From contig OZ253937.1 of assembly GCA_965267185.1 (NCBI GenBank), positions 744,001-808,000 on the forward strand: a stretch of DNA of 64,000 nucleotides, in the 5' to 3' direction. The DNA is from G965267185 sp965267185. Its GTDB lineage: Bacteria > Pseudomonadota > Alphaproteobacteria > UBA6615. The stretch's first letter is position 1. Each line of letters begins with the position of its first letter. The notes beneath the pieces are model-generated. The model worked only from the letters and a program-made list of their open reading frames with translations. It was not told the DNA's origin and searched no databases. Shown piece after piece: positions 17,951 through 26,145 of the stretch. A program made the position numbers and the translations under genes.

Positions 17951-18541
17951 CTAACCTGTAAGCAATGCGATCACAACCAACGCAACAAGAATGAGCGCAC
18001 CGATCCACGTGCCGGTGTCGACTTTTGCTCCCGTAAATGCCTCCGCCGGAGCCGGGGCTGCCGCCGGTGCGCCCGCTGCCGCAGGTTCCGCTTCCGGTGC
18101 CGGACCACCAACAACTTCGGCGAAGTTGCTGAAAAACTCGCCGGCCATTTTTTTTGCCGTGCCGTCGATCAGTCGCGCACCAAGCTGCGCCAGCTTGCCG
18201 CCGACCGTGGCGTCGACATCGTACTTCAACACCGTTGCGTCGCCATCAGCCTCGAGGCGCACATTGGCGCCACCTTTGGCAAAACCCGCCGCGCCGCCTT
18301 TGCCTTCGCCGCTGATGCGGTAGCTGTTGGGCGGGTCGAGGTCCGACAACGTGACCTGGCCGGTGAACGACGCTTTGACCGGGCCGACTTTGGCGGTGAC
18401 CTTGGCGGTCATTTCTGTATCGGAAAGACGTTCGATCTCCTCGCAACCCGGAATGGCCTGTTTGAGGATCTCTGGATCGTTGAGCGCATCCCACACTTGT
18501 TGGCGCGATGCTTCGATGCGGTATTCGCCGCTCATTTCCAT
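17951..18541 (-). CDS. coxG: CoxG-type SRPBCC protein
   Basis: A 196-residue protein of the CoxG family. Residues 1-145 are the START/SRPBCC fold (YRIEASRQQVWDALNDPEIL at the N-terminus, then AIPGCEEIERL, GEGKGGAAGFAKGGA and ATVGGKLAQLGARLIDGTA). An Ala/Pro-rich linker (about 148-172) is followed by one C-terminal membrane helix (about 176-195). CoxG is thought to anchor the hydroxylase to the inner membrane and couple it to the quinone pool. It sits 165 bp upstream of coxS and 75 bp downstream of the TRAP permease, all on the minus strand. Confidence 0.9.
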   Translation of the reverse strand: MEMSGEYRIEASRQQVWDALNDPEILKQAIPGCEEIERLSDTEMTAKVTAKVGPVKASFTGQVTLSDLDPPNSYRISGEGKGGAAGFAKGGANVRLEADGDATVLKYDVDATVGGKLAQLGARLIDGTAKKMAGEFFSNFAEVVGGPAPEAEPAAAGAPAAAPAPAEAFTGAKVDTGTWIGALILVALVVIALLTG

Positions 18542-18616
18542 GGCGGATTGCCTCTTACGCTTAGATTGTCCCCTTAGGAGCGGAACATAGTCGCCACCTG
18601 GGGGGCAAACAAGGGG

Positions 18617-20752
18617 CTAGCCCGCAGCGGCGCTCCGTCTGCTCGACCAAACAAGCACCAAGACGAACACGGCCAAGCCGGCGGCATGAACCGGCCAAAC
18701 CGTCGGCCAAAGCAACGCCGCGCCGGCGGCTAAGGTAATGGCGCGCATCGGCCAGTTGAGCGGGCCTTCCAGATAGCCTTGCAGCGCGGCGGAAAACGCG
18801 TAGAGACCGAACACGCCGAAGAAAAAGATTTGCAAGACTTCGTTGAGGGAACCGCCGAGGAACGGCGTGTAGGCAATCAGCAAGGGCACGATGTAGAGAC
18901 CCTTGGCGATCTTCCACGACGTGAACCCGGTGGCCATGGGAGGCGTTCGGGCGATCGCGGCGGCGGCGAATGCGGTCAGACAGACCGGCGGCGTGACGTT
19001 ACTGTCCTGCGACAGCCAGAAAATGATCATGTGGGCGGACAACAGCCCCGCAGTCAGAATAGCGGGGTCCAGCATTTGTTCGCGCAATAGCCCGGCGAAG
19101 TCGGCGGGCACCAGCGCGACCAGTTCGCGCGCTTGCGCCAAAGCCATCGGCTGGCCGAGCGCGGCAGCTTGCTCCGGTGCAACCAAAAGGAAGATCGCCT
19201 TGGCGTTCTCCGGCACATTGCCCGCCGCAATCGCATCGGTGAGTTGGATCGCCGAGATCATGTCGGCCAGGGCCGGCGCCGATACCGAAGCCAGCATGAT
19301 GTAGGCCGCGGTCACCGGTAGCCCCATACCGAGCACGAGCGAGGCCAACGCGATCAGGACCAGCGCGATGAGCAGGCTGTTGCCGGCCCATTGGGTGATC
19401 ATCAGCGAGAAAATGTTGCCGACGCCGGTCGTCGCGATAACGCTGACAACCAAACCGATGGCGACGAGCAACACGCCGATAGACACCATGTTGCGGGCGC
19501 CCAGCGCCAGCGCTTCGATCACCGCACGCGGCCCCATGCGGTTGGGTGTCAGCCACGACGCGACGACGACCGCAACAGTCGCGTAGGCGGCGGCGAAGGT
19601 TGGCGTGAATCCTTCGATCAACAGAAACACCAGCAGAGCAATCGGCAAGATGAAGGCGATGCCGCCGCGCCGTAGAACATCGGTGAATTTGGGCAGCTCG
19701 ATATCGCCGCCCAGATTGTGCCGTTTCGCTTCGATGCGTACGAAAAAGCCGACCGACAGAAAATAGAGAACGGCCGGTAAGAAACTGACGGCGATGATCT
19801 CGGTGTAAGAAATGCCGGTGAAGTTCGCCATCACGAAGGCGCCGGCCCCCATGATCGGTGGCATCAACTGACCGCCTGTCGATGCCGAGGCTTCGACCCC
19901 GGCGGCGAAGCGGGCCGGGAAGCCGGCGCCTTTCATCAATGGGATCGTCACCGAGCCGGTAGACGCTGTGTTGCCGACAGCGGAGCCCGAAATCGTACCG
20001 GTGAGGCCCGACGCGAACACCGCGACCAGACCTGGACCGCCGGTAAACCGGCCCACGGCGCAGCGCGCTAGGTCGATGATCACCGCGCTGGCGCCCGAGC
20101 GGATCAGAAACGCCGCGAACAGGATGAACATGAAGACGACGGTCGATGAGATGCGGGCGATGATGCCGAACATGCCCTCGTCGTTGTAAATGCTGCGAAA
20201 CAACACCGTCTCGACCGACAAGCCGGAAAACTTGAACACGCCGCCGATCCATGCGCCCCACCACGTGACGTAGGTCAGCGCGATCACGATGAGAATGGGG
20301 ATGATCCACCCGGTGGTACGCCGGGTGAGTTCGAGAGCGGCGATAATACAGATGAAACCGGCGATCCAGTCGAGGGTCGACAGGCGGACGCCGCGCGCAT
20401 AGATCGCTGATTCCTGCGATGCCAAATAGATCGCGCTGACGGCCGTGGCGACGCCGATCACGATATCGACGGCCAACAAAAGCCGCTGCGTCGACGGCCG
20501 GCGTGTCGCATAGAGCGGATAGATCAGCGCGCACAAAAAACCGAGGCCGGCGAAGTGCCAGGCCGACTGCCATAAGGTTGAAATGGTTGCGAACGTATTG
20601 AAGTAGATATGGGCGATTGCCACCGCAACGGCGATGGCGCTCACGGTCAACGCGAGCAGGCCTGTGTGGTGGCGTGTCAGCGATGAGACTTCGCCGACAT
20701 CGGCATCGTCTGCGGCCGGTGCGGCTGTCGGCGTTGTGTCCGATTGGCTCAT
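18617..20752 (-). CDS. TRAP transporter fused permease (DctQM type)
   Basis: A 711-residue integral membrane protein. About 17 hydrophobic segments are visible. The first four or five (to about residue 190) correspond to the small DctQ-like part, the rest to the DctM-like large permease, with GSAVGNTASTGSVTIPLMKGAG as a recognisable family phrase. This fused layout is typical of TAXI-type TRAP systems, which use an ion gradient to import organic acids or other anions. The solute-binding gene precedes it, and coxG follows on the same strand. The ATG at 20752 is 74 bp from the stop of the binding-protein gene. Confidence 0.92.
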   Translation of the reverse strand: MSQSDTTPTAAPAADDADVGEVSSLTRHHTGLLALTVSAIAVAVAIAHIYFNTFATISTLWQSAWHFAGLGFLCALIYPLYATRRPSTQRLLLAVDIVIGVATAVSAIYLASQESAIYARGVRLSTLDWIAGFICIIAALELTRRTTGWIIPILIVIALTYVTWWGAWIGGVFKFSGLSVETVLFRSIYNDEGMFGIIARISSTVVFMFILFAAFLIRSGASAVIIDLARCAVGRFTGGPGLVAVFASGLTGTISGSAVGNTASTGSVTIPLMKGAGFPARFAAGVEASASTGGQLMPPIMGAGAFVMANFTGISYTEIIAVSFLPAVLYFLSVGFFVRIEAKRHNLGGDIELPKFTDVLRRGGIAFILPIALLVFLLIEGFTPTFAAAYATVAVVVASWLTPNRMGPRAVIEALALGARNMVSIGVLLVAIGLVVSVIATTGVGNIFSLMITQWAGNSLLIALVLIALASLVLGMGLPVTAAYIMLASVSAPALADMISAIQLTDAIAAGNVPENAKAIFLLVAPEQAAALGQPMALAQARELVALVPADFAGLLREQMLDPAILTAGLLSAHMIIFWLSQDSNVTPPVCLTAFAAAAIARTPPMATGFTSWKIAKGLYIVPLLIAYTPFLGGSLNEVLQIFFFGVFGLYAFSAALQGYLEGPLNWPMRAITLAAGAALLWPTVWPVHAAGLAVFVLVLVWSSRRSAAAG

Positions 20753-20781
20753 GGGCGCGTCGCCATTCTACACATGACAAA

Positions 20782-20803
20782 GGCCCGCCCGGTGGGGCGG
20801 GCC
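20782..20803 (-). terminator. intercistronic hairpin, likely attenuating terminator
   Basis: GGCCCGCCC (20782-20790) pairs perfectly with GGGCGGGCC (20795-20803) around a 4-base loop. In the minus-strand transcript the stem is followed by TTTGTC. It lies between the solute-binding-protein gene and the permease gene. Binding proteins are needed in excess, so partial termination here would fit. Confidence 0.7.
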
Positions 20804-20825
20804 ATCGTCACGTTTTGCCGTGTGG

Positions 20826-21851
20826 CTATTTGGCCATCAGGTTTTCCGGTACGTCGACGCCAACTTCCTTGTAGTAGCGCAGCGCGCCCGGATGCAGCGG
20901 CATCGGCAGCCCGGCAATGGCGCGCTCGATGCTCATGGCTTTGGTTGCCGCGTGGATACCCTGCAGGAACGGCAGGTTCTCGTAGACCGTTTTGGTGATC
21001 TGATAGACCACGTCGTCGGGAATATCGGCGCGCACGGCCAAGAAGTTCGGCTGTGCGATAGTGGTCAGGTCTTTGTCCTGCCCGGGATAGGTGCCTGCTT
21101 TCACGGTGAACGGCGTCCAGAGGCCCAGCCCGCCGTCCGCTTTACGTGCCTGCTCCGGCGTCATGTTCAGCACTACGGCGTCATCGCCCATGGCCGCGAG
21201 CGCTTGGGTTACGGCACCGACAGGCGCGCCGGCCGGAGTAGACATGCCTTCGATGTTGCCGTTTTGCAGTGCTTCGGCGCTCGGTCCGTAGCCCATGAAG
21301 GCCAAATCGAACTCCTTATCCATATCGACGCCGAGATTTTTCATGATCACCCGGTTCGATCCGATGGTGCCGGAGTTCTGGCGGCCCATGGAAACCTTCT
21401 TGCCCTTCAGCGCCATGAAGTCGTCGAGCGTGCCGGTCTTGGCGTATTCGGCCTTAACGACGAAATGCTCGACATTCGACCACAGCATACTGATCGCCCG
21501 TAATCCGGTTTGCGGGCCGTCGGCGCTAATCGGTCCGGTGCCGTTCCAGGCGTAGGAGCCGAACAGGCCCTGAACGATGGCGAACTGGGCTTCGTTGTCG
21601 CGCAGCAGCTTGATGTTCTCACCCGAACCGGCCGAGCTGATCGCCGAGACGTTGATTTTTTGCTTCGGCTGCAACTTGACCTTGATCAGCGTCGAGAGTG
21701 CAACGCCGACGGGATAGTAGGTGCCGCCGGTGCTCGCCGTGGCGAGCAGGTAATCGCGCGCTTCTTGCGCCTGGGCCGGCGGGGCCGACGCCGCGCCAAG
21801 TACAACAGTCGATGCGACCGCCAGGGCCGCCAATTTAAGGCGATGGGTCAT
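20826..21851 (-). CDS. TAXI family TRAP transporter solute-binding protein
   Basis: A 341-residue periplasmic binding protein with a signal peptide (MTHRLKLAALAVASTVVLGA, cleavage near AQA). The mature start has the family phrase LATASTGGTYYPVGVALSTL, and GSGENIKLLRDNEAQFAIVQG follows. TAXI proteins capture small organic acids for the TRAP permease encoded next. Substrate cannot be read from sequence. A GGAGAG-type site precedes ATG 21851. The gene opens a run that continues into the cox cluster. Confidence 0.92.
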   Translation of the reverse strand: MTHRLKLAALAVASTVVLGAASAPPAQAQEARDYLLATASTGGTYYPVGVALSTLIKVKLQPKQKINVSAISSAGSGENIKLLRDNEAQFAIVQGLFGSYAWNGTGPISADGPQTGLRAISMLWSNVEHFVVKAEYAKTGTLDDFMALKGKKVSMGRQNSGTIGSNRVIMKNLGVDMDKEFDLAFMGYGPSAEALQNGNIEGMSTPAGAPVGAVTQALAAMGDDAVVLNMTPEQARKADGGLGLWTPFTVKAGTYPGQDKDLTTIAQPNFLAVRADIPDDVVYQITKTVYENLPFLQGIHAATKAMSIERAIAGLPMPLHPGALRYYKEVGVDVPENLMAK

Positions 21852-22169
21852 TGGGTTCTCTCTCCTCTAAGCCTGAAATCGTTGTGGCGATTGAATTCTA
21901 AACGCCGTTATGTGGTAGCTAAGCATTCGATTGCCGGGGCGTCTACCAGACTATCGTCGAATGAAATCAAACATGCGCGATGGGCGAAAAGTGAGGCGCG
22001 TACAAGCTTGCGCGACGAATGAATGCGAGTAGTATGCGCACCGGCTGTCGGCAGCCGATGGTCAACAATAAGAAGCTGCCATCAGTTACGTGGGAGGAGG
22101 GAAGTACGCCGGGCGTGGCCGCGATGCGGCGCCGGTTCCCTCCGATAAAGGAATCGGAGACGGGGCCCG
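21852..22169. other. 318-bp divergent intergenic region
   Basis: This gap separates the minus-strand TRAP gene from the plus-strand antiporter operon and must hold both promoters. A strong GGGAGGAGGG run at about 22092-22101 and a GC-rich stretch around 22120-22165 are visible. I see no clear riboswitch, tRNA or gene. Overlapping short frames here look non-coding. Confidence 0.5.
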
Positions 22170-22652
22170 GTGCTTTATTTCGCCAGTTCAGTCGTTGTCA
22201 GTTATATCTTCTGGCTGGTGCTCTCCGGGCACTATACGCCGACCCTCATGATCATCGGTGCGGTGTCGTCGGTCGCTGTTGTGGCGCTGTCGAGCCGCAT
22301 GGCGGTGATCGACCGCGAAGGTCATCCGATTTATCTGCTGGTGCGTGCCTCCTGGTATTGGCCTTGGCTGGTCTGGCAGATCATCAAGTCGGGTGTGGAC
22401 GTCTCGCGCATCATCCTGTCGCCGTCGCTGCCCATCAGTCCGACACTGATCAACGTGAAAGCCACTCAGAAGTCGGTGGTCGGTGTCGTCACCTACGCCA
22501 ATTCGATCACGCTCACGCCCGGCACCGTGTCGGTCGAAGTGGAAGACGATGAAATCACCGTCCATGCGATCACGCGCGCCGGCGCAATGGATCTGGCGGA
22601 GGGCGAGATGGACCGCATGGTGAGCCGCTTCGACGGAGGCGTGGCATCATGA
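22170..22652 (+). CDS. mnhE: Na+/H+ antiporter subunit E (MrpE/MnhE)
   Basis: A 160-residue membrane protein. The first two helices (residues about 1-42) and the following WYWPWLVWQIIKSGVDVSRI and VTYANSITLTPGTVSVEVEDD segments are typical of MrpE. The protein belongs to the multi-subunit Mrp-type cation/proton antiporter in the inner membrane. It starts with GTG at 22170, preceded by a GGAGACGGGG run. It is the first gene of the operon and its stop overlaps the start of the next gene by 4 bp. Confidence 0.9.
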   Translation: MLYFASSVVVSYIFWLVLSGHYTPTLMIIGAVSSVAVVALSSRMAVIDREGHPIYLLVRASWYWPWLVWQIIKSGVDVSRIILSPSLPISPTLINVKATQKSVVGVVTYANSITLTPGTVSVEVEDDEITVHAITRAGAMDLAEGEMDRMVSRFDGGVAS

Positions 22653-22906
22653 GCATGTTCGCCGTTGCCATGGTCGCGGTTCTGGTCAGCCTGGCGCTGG
22701 CAATCCTGCGGGCAGCCCTCGGGCCGACCATGTTCGACCGGGTGTTAGCGGCCAATACGACCGGAACATTAGCGGTTCTAGTGCTCGCTTTGATCGGCTT
22801 CGTCACCGGACGGCCCGAGTTCCTCGACATCGCCATTCTTTACACGCTGCTTAACCTGGTCGGCACCATCGCCGTCTTGCGCTATTTCCACCCGAGCCAG
22901 AACTGA
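22649..22906 (+). CDS. mnhF: Na+/H+ antiporter subunit F (MrpF/MnhF)
   Basis: An 85-residue protein with three membrane helices. The family phrase is ALGPTMFDRVLAANTTGTLA, followed by EFLDIAILYTLLNLVGTIAV. MrpF helps form the cation-conducting part of the complex. It overlaps subunit E by 4 bp (ATGA) and ends 3 bp before subunit G, so tight translational coupling is expected. Confidence 0.92.
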   Translation: MSMFAVAMVAVLVSLALAILRAALGPTMFDRVLAANTTGTLAVLVLALIGFVTGRPEFLDIAILYTLLNLVGTIAVLRYFHPSQN

Positions 22907-22909
22907 GCG

Positions 22910-23263
22910 ATGGCCGTTATCGTCGACATTCTGAGTTGGATTCTTCTGGCCGCGGGGGGGGCATTTTGCCTGATCGGTACCCTTGGGTTGCTTCGCATGC
23001 CGGACCTGTTTGCGCGGATCCACGGCGCGTCGGTGACCGATACGCTCGGCGCCGGCTTTATCATCGCCGGTTTGATCCTTCAGGCAGGATTTACCCTGGT
23101 CGCCGCCAAACTGGTGATCATTATGGCGCTGATCTTGCTGACCACGCCGGTGGCCACTCATGCGCTGGCGCAGGCCGCGCTCCACGCGGGCAATCGTCCG
23201 AAACTCGCCCATGACGAAACAGGCGGCCGCATCGCCGGGGAGGACGGACCATCGAACTCCTGA
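22910..23263 (+). CDS. mnhG: Na+/H+ antiporter subunit G (MrpG/MnhG)
   Basis: A 117-residue protein with three membrane helices. The family phrase is FCLIGTLGLLRMPDLFARIHGASVTDTLG with the helix GAGFIIAGLILQAGF after it. The C-terminal tail (about residues 95-117) is hydrophilic. ATG at 22910 lies just after subunit F. Its stop codon (23261-23263) overlaps the beginning of the next reading frame. Confidence 0.92.
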   Translation: MAVIVDILSWILLAAGGAFCLIGTLGLLRMPDLFARIHGASVTDTLGAGFIIAGLILQAGFTLVAAKLVIIMALILLTTPVATHALAQAALHAGNRPKLAHDETGGRIAGEDGPSNS

Positions 23264-23823
23264 TCAATACGGTCTTGCTGCTGCTCATGGTGGTGACGGT
23301 CATTGCCGTGATCCGCGCCCACAATCTGTTTGTGGTGGTGATGCTGGGCGGCATCTACAGCTTCTTGATGGCGACGGTCATGGTGGCGCTGGATGCGGTC
23401 GACGTGGCGATGACCGAAGCGGCGGTGGGCGCGGGCATGTCGACGGTGCTGCTGCTCGCCGTGCTCGGTTTGGTCAAAACGCGCGAGGCGCCGTTGCGCC
23501 ACAGCCCGGTCATCCCGCTGATTATCTGCTTGCTGACCGGCGGCGCGCTGATCTACGGCACCGTCGATTTGCCGCCGTTCGGCCGGGCCGACAATCCGCA
23601 GAACCAGCATGTGGCGCCCTACTATATTGAAAACTCCAAAAAGGAGACGGGCGCGCCAAACATGGTCACTGCGGTGCTGGCCAGCTACCGCGGCTACGAC
23701 ACGCTGGGCGAGGCGACGGTAATCTTTACCGGCGGCATCGGCGTTTTGGTTCTGCTTACGGCTGTGCGCCGGCGGCGAAACGGAACCGGGCAAAACGCCA
23801 AGGCTAAGGAGCAGGCCGAATGA
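23251..23823 (+). CDS. MrpA C-terminal-like subunit (DUF4040 + MbhE-like), possible ATC start
   Basis: About 190 residues, corresponding to the C-terminal modules of MrpA. The first four helices (VVVMLGGIYSFLMATVMVALD, VAMTEAAVGAGMSTVLLLAVLG) are the DUF4040/MbhD part. The remainder with YYIENSKKETGAPNMVTAVL and TLGEATVIFTGGIGVLVLLT is the MbhE part. It supplies proton-path residues to the antiporter. The first canonical in-frame start is TTG 23275, which cuts into the first helix. GGGGAGG at 23237-23243 is instead ideally placed for ATC at 23251, giving IELLINTVLLLL. I use 23251 but the start is unusual; 23275 is the conservative choice. Confidence 0.8.
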   Translation: MELLINTVLLLLMVVTVIAVIRAHNLFVVVMLGGIYSFLMATVMVALDAVDVAMTEAAVGAGMSTVLLLAVLGLVKTREAPLRHSPVIPLIICLLTGGALIYGTVDLPPFGRADNPQNQHVAPYYIENSKKETGAPNMVTAVLASYRGYDTLGEATVIFTGGIGVLVLLTAVRRRRNGTGQNAKAKEQAE

Positions 23824-24305
23824 TGCGCGATACCATCATATTGCGCGTCGTGGTCAAGCTGCTGCTGCCGATGATCCTGTTGTTCGCGCTTTATGTGCAG
23901 TTCCATGGCGACTACGGCCCCGGCGGCGGCTTCCAGGCCGGCGTCGCGGCGGCCGCGGCGATCATCCTCTACGGTATGATCTTCGGTACCACGGCGGCGC
24001 GCCATGTGGTGCCCCAGCGCGTCGTTCATATACTTATTCCGCTTGGCATACTGATCTTCGCCGGCACCGGCGTGGTGGGGCTGCTGATGGGGGCGAATTT
24101 CCTCGACTATACGCCGCTCGGCAGCACGCAAGCAGCTGGCCAGCATCTGGGGATTCTGATCGTCGAGCTCGGGGTTTTCGTGACAGTGGCATCGACGATG
24201 CTGGCGATTTTCTACGCCTTCGGGGCCCGCGCGGAGGATGCGTTGGGAGAGGATGAAGACGACGGCCATTCCGCTACCAGATTCGACGATTGGCACGAAG
24301 AATGA
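23820..24305 (+). CDS. mnhB: Na+/H+ antiporter subunit B (MrpB/MnhB)
   Basis: A 161-residue protein with four membrane helices. The family signature GDYGPGGGFQAGVAAAAAIIL is near residue 30. The C-terminus is acidic (ALGEDEDDG) and cytoplasmic. It overlaps the preceding gene by 4 bp and the next by 4 bp, continuing the Mrp operon. In Mrp complexes subunit B packs against the MrpA C-terminal module. Confidence 0.92.
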   Translation: MMRDTIILRVVVKLLLPMILLFALYVQFHGDYGPGGGFQAGVAAAAAIILYGMIFGTTAARHVVPQRVVHILIPLGILIFAGTGVVGLLMGANFLDYTPLGSTQAAGQHLGILIVELGVFVTVASTMLAIFYAFGARAEDALGEDEDDGHSATRFDDWHEE

Positions 24306-24655
24306 CCGAAATTCTCGCCAGCATTAATTACTGGGTCACCATCTTCTTGATGGTCGCGGGCCTCTACATCATCGTCGCCCACGGCAACATGATCAAGAAA
24401 CTGGTTGGCCTGGCGATCTTTCAGACCTCGGTCTATCTGCTGTTCCTCTCGCCGGGCAAGATTATCGGCGGCACGGCGCCGATCCTCGCCAAGGAATTCG
24501 AGCTTTATTCCAACCCGCTGCCCCATGTCTTGATCCTGACCGCTATCGTGGTCGGCGTGGCGACCATCGCGCTCGGTATGGCCTTTGTCGTACGCATTCA
24601 CGAAGCCTACGGCACCGTCGAAGACGACGAGTTGCACGAGCTGGAGACCGATTGA
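24302..24655 (+). CDS. mnhC: Na+/H+ antiporter subunit C (MrpC/MnhC, NuoK-like)
   Basis: A 117-residue NuoK-like protein with three membrane helices. Family phrases are GLYIIVAHGNMIKKLVGLAIF, SVYLLFLSPG and PHVLILTAIVVGVATIALGMA, with acidic residues at the C-terminus. ATG 24302 overlaps the end of subunit B by 4 bp, so it is preferred over an upstream TTG/ATG start at 24290. The stop shares one base with the next start (TGATG). Confidence 0.92.
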   Translation: MTEILASINYWVTIFLMVAGLYIIVAHGNMIKKLVGLAIFQTSVYLLFLSPGKIIGGTAPILAKEFELYSNPLPHVLILTAIVVGVATIALGMAFVVRIHEAYGTVEDDELHELETD

Positions 24656-26136
24656 TGATCGCGCTCCACCTGCCAGCGCTCCAGGTCGTGCTGCCGCTTT
24701 TGGCGGCGCCGCTCTGCGCCATATTCAGGCGCGGGCTCCTGGCGTGGGGGATTACGCTGATCGCCAGTTGGGCTGCCTTCGCCGCGGCCATCGGTTTGCT
24801 GCTGCGTGTACTCGATCAAGGGGTGATCTCCTACGAGCTCGGTGGTTGGGCGCCGCCGTTCGGCATCGAGTACCGGGTCGATCTGATCAACGCGTTCGTG
24901 CTGTTGGTGATTTCCGGCGTCGGCGCGGTGATCATTCCCTACGCCCGTAAGAGCATCGAAGCGCGCTTCGGCAGCACCGAGCAGGCCTGGTTCTACACCA
25001 TGTATCTGCTGGCGCTGACCGGTTTGCTCGGCGTGACGATCACCGGCGACGCGTTCAATATCTTCGTCTTTCTCGAAATATCGTCGCTTGCCAGCTACGT
25101 GATGATCGCCATGGGCCGCGACCGGCGCTGCCTGACCGCCGCCTATCAGTATCTGATTATGGGCACGGTGGGCGCCACCTTCATTGTCATCGGCATCGGT
25201 TTGCTGTGGGCGATGACGGGGACGCTCAACCTGTACGATCTGGCGCAGCGCATTCCCGAGATTCAGAACACAAGGCCGGTGCTCGCCGCGCTGGCGTTCC
25301 TCACCGTCGGTATCTCGCTCAAACTGGCGTTGTTTCCGCTGCACCTCTGGCTACCCAACGCCTATGCCTACGCGCCGTCGGTGACCAGCGCGTTCCTGTC
25401 GGGCACGGCGACCAAGGTCGCGATCTACCTGTTCTTGAGATTTTTCTACACCGTGTTCGGGGGTGAAGGGTTTTTCGAAACCACGCCGCTGCCGGAGATC
25501 CTGTTGGTCCTCTCACTCGTGGCGATGTTTGCGGCCTCGACCGTCGCGGTCTTCCAAAGCAACGTGAAGCGCATGCTGGCCTATTCCAGCGTGGCGCAGA
25601 TCGGTTTCATCACGTTGGGTATCAGCTACGCGACGCAAACCGGCCTGACGGGTGCGATGGCGCATATCTTCAACCACGCCATCATGAAAGCCGGCCTGTT
25701 CTTGCTAATCGGCAACGTTCTGTTCCGCCTCGGCTCGGTGCGGATCGAGGATATGGCGGGGATCGGCCGCACCATGCCCCTGACCATGGCGGGCTTCGTG
25801 TTGCTCGGCCTGAGCCTGTTGGGCACACCCGGCACTGTGGGCTTTATCAGCAAATGGTATCTCGGCCTGGCGGCGGTGGAGCAGGGGCAGTGGTGGCTGG
25901 TCGGGCTGATCGTTATCGCCTCGCTGGTGACCATGATCTATGTCGGCCGGGTGGTCGAAGTGGCCTATTTCCGCGAGCCGACGGAGAAGGTGGCGCAATT
26001 GAAAGAGGCGCCGGCGTCGCTGCTGGTGCCGGCGTATGTTTTGGTCGGCGCGGCGATCTATTTCGGCCTCGAGACATCCCTTTCGGTCGGTCTGGCACAA
26101 GACGCCGCATCGCGGCTGCTTGATGCGCTTTACTAG
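24655..26136 (+). CDS. proton-conducting antiporter subunit D-like, first copy (MrpD/NuoN family)
   Basis: A 493-residue, about 14-helix membrane protein of the MrpA/MrpD/NuoL-M-N family. The ion-path residues are visible: Glu in NIFVFLEISSLASYVM (fifth helix region), Lys in VGISLKLALFPLHLWLPNAY, Lys in SGTATKVAIYLFL, and Lys in IFNHAIMKAGLFLLIG. It pumps protons or sodium across the inner membrane as part of the complex. It follows subunit C with a one-base overlap. Two further copies follow in the operon. Confidence 0.9.
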   Translation: MIALHLPALQVVLPLLAAPLCAIFRRGLLAWGITLIASWAAFAAAIGLLLRVLDQGVISYELGGWAPPFGIEYRVDLINAFVLLVISGVGAVIIPYARKSIEARFGSTEQAWFYTMYLLALTGLLGVTITGDAFNIFVFLEISSLASYVMIAMGRDRRCLTAAYQYLIMGTVGATFIVIGIGLLWAMTGTLNLYDLAQRIPEIQNTRPVLAALAFLTVGISLKLALFPLHLWLPNAYAYAPSVTSAFLSGTATKVAIYLFLRFFYTVFGGEGFFETTPLPEILLVLSLVAMFAASTVAVFQSNVKRMLAYSSVAQIGFITLGISYATQTGLTGAMAHIFNHAIMKAGLFLLIGNVLFRLGSVRIEDMAGIGRTMPLTMAGFVLLGLSLLGTPGTVGFISKWYLGLAAVEQGQWWLVGLIVIASLVTMIYVGRVVEVAYFREPTEKVAQLKEAPASLLVPAYVLVGAAIYFGLETSLSVGLAQDAASRLLDALY

Positions 26137-26145
26137 GATTTCACC

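Noticed and set aside
22019..22552. Frame covering the start of the antiporter operon
   Set aside because: It overlaps MrpE in another frame and lacks family features. MrpE itself is clear.
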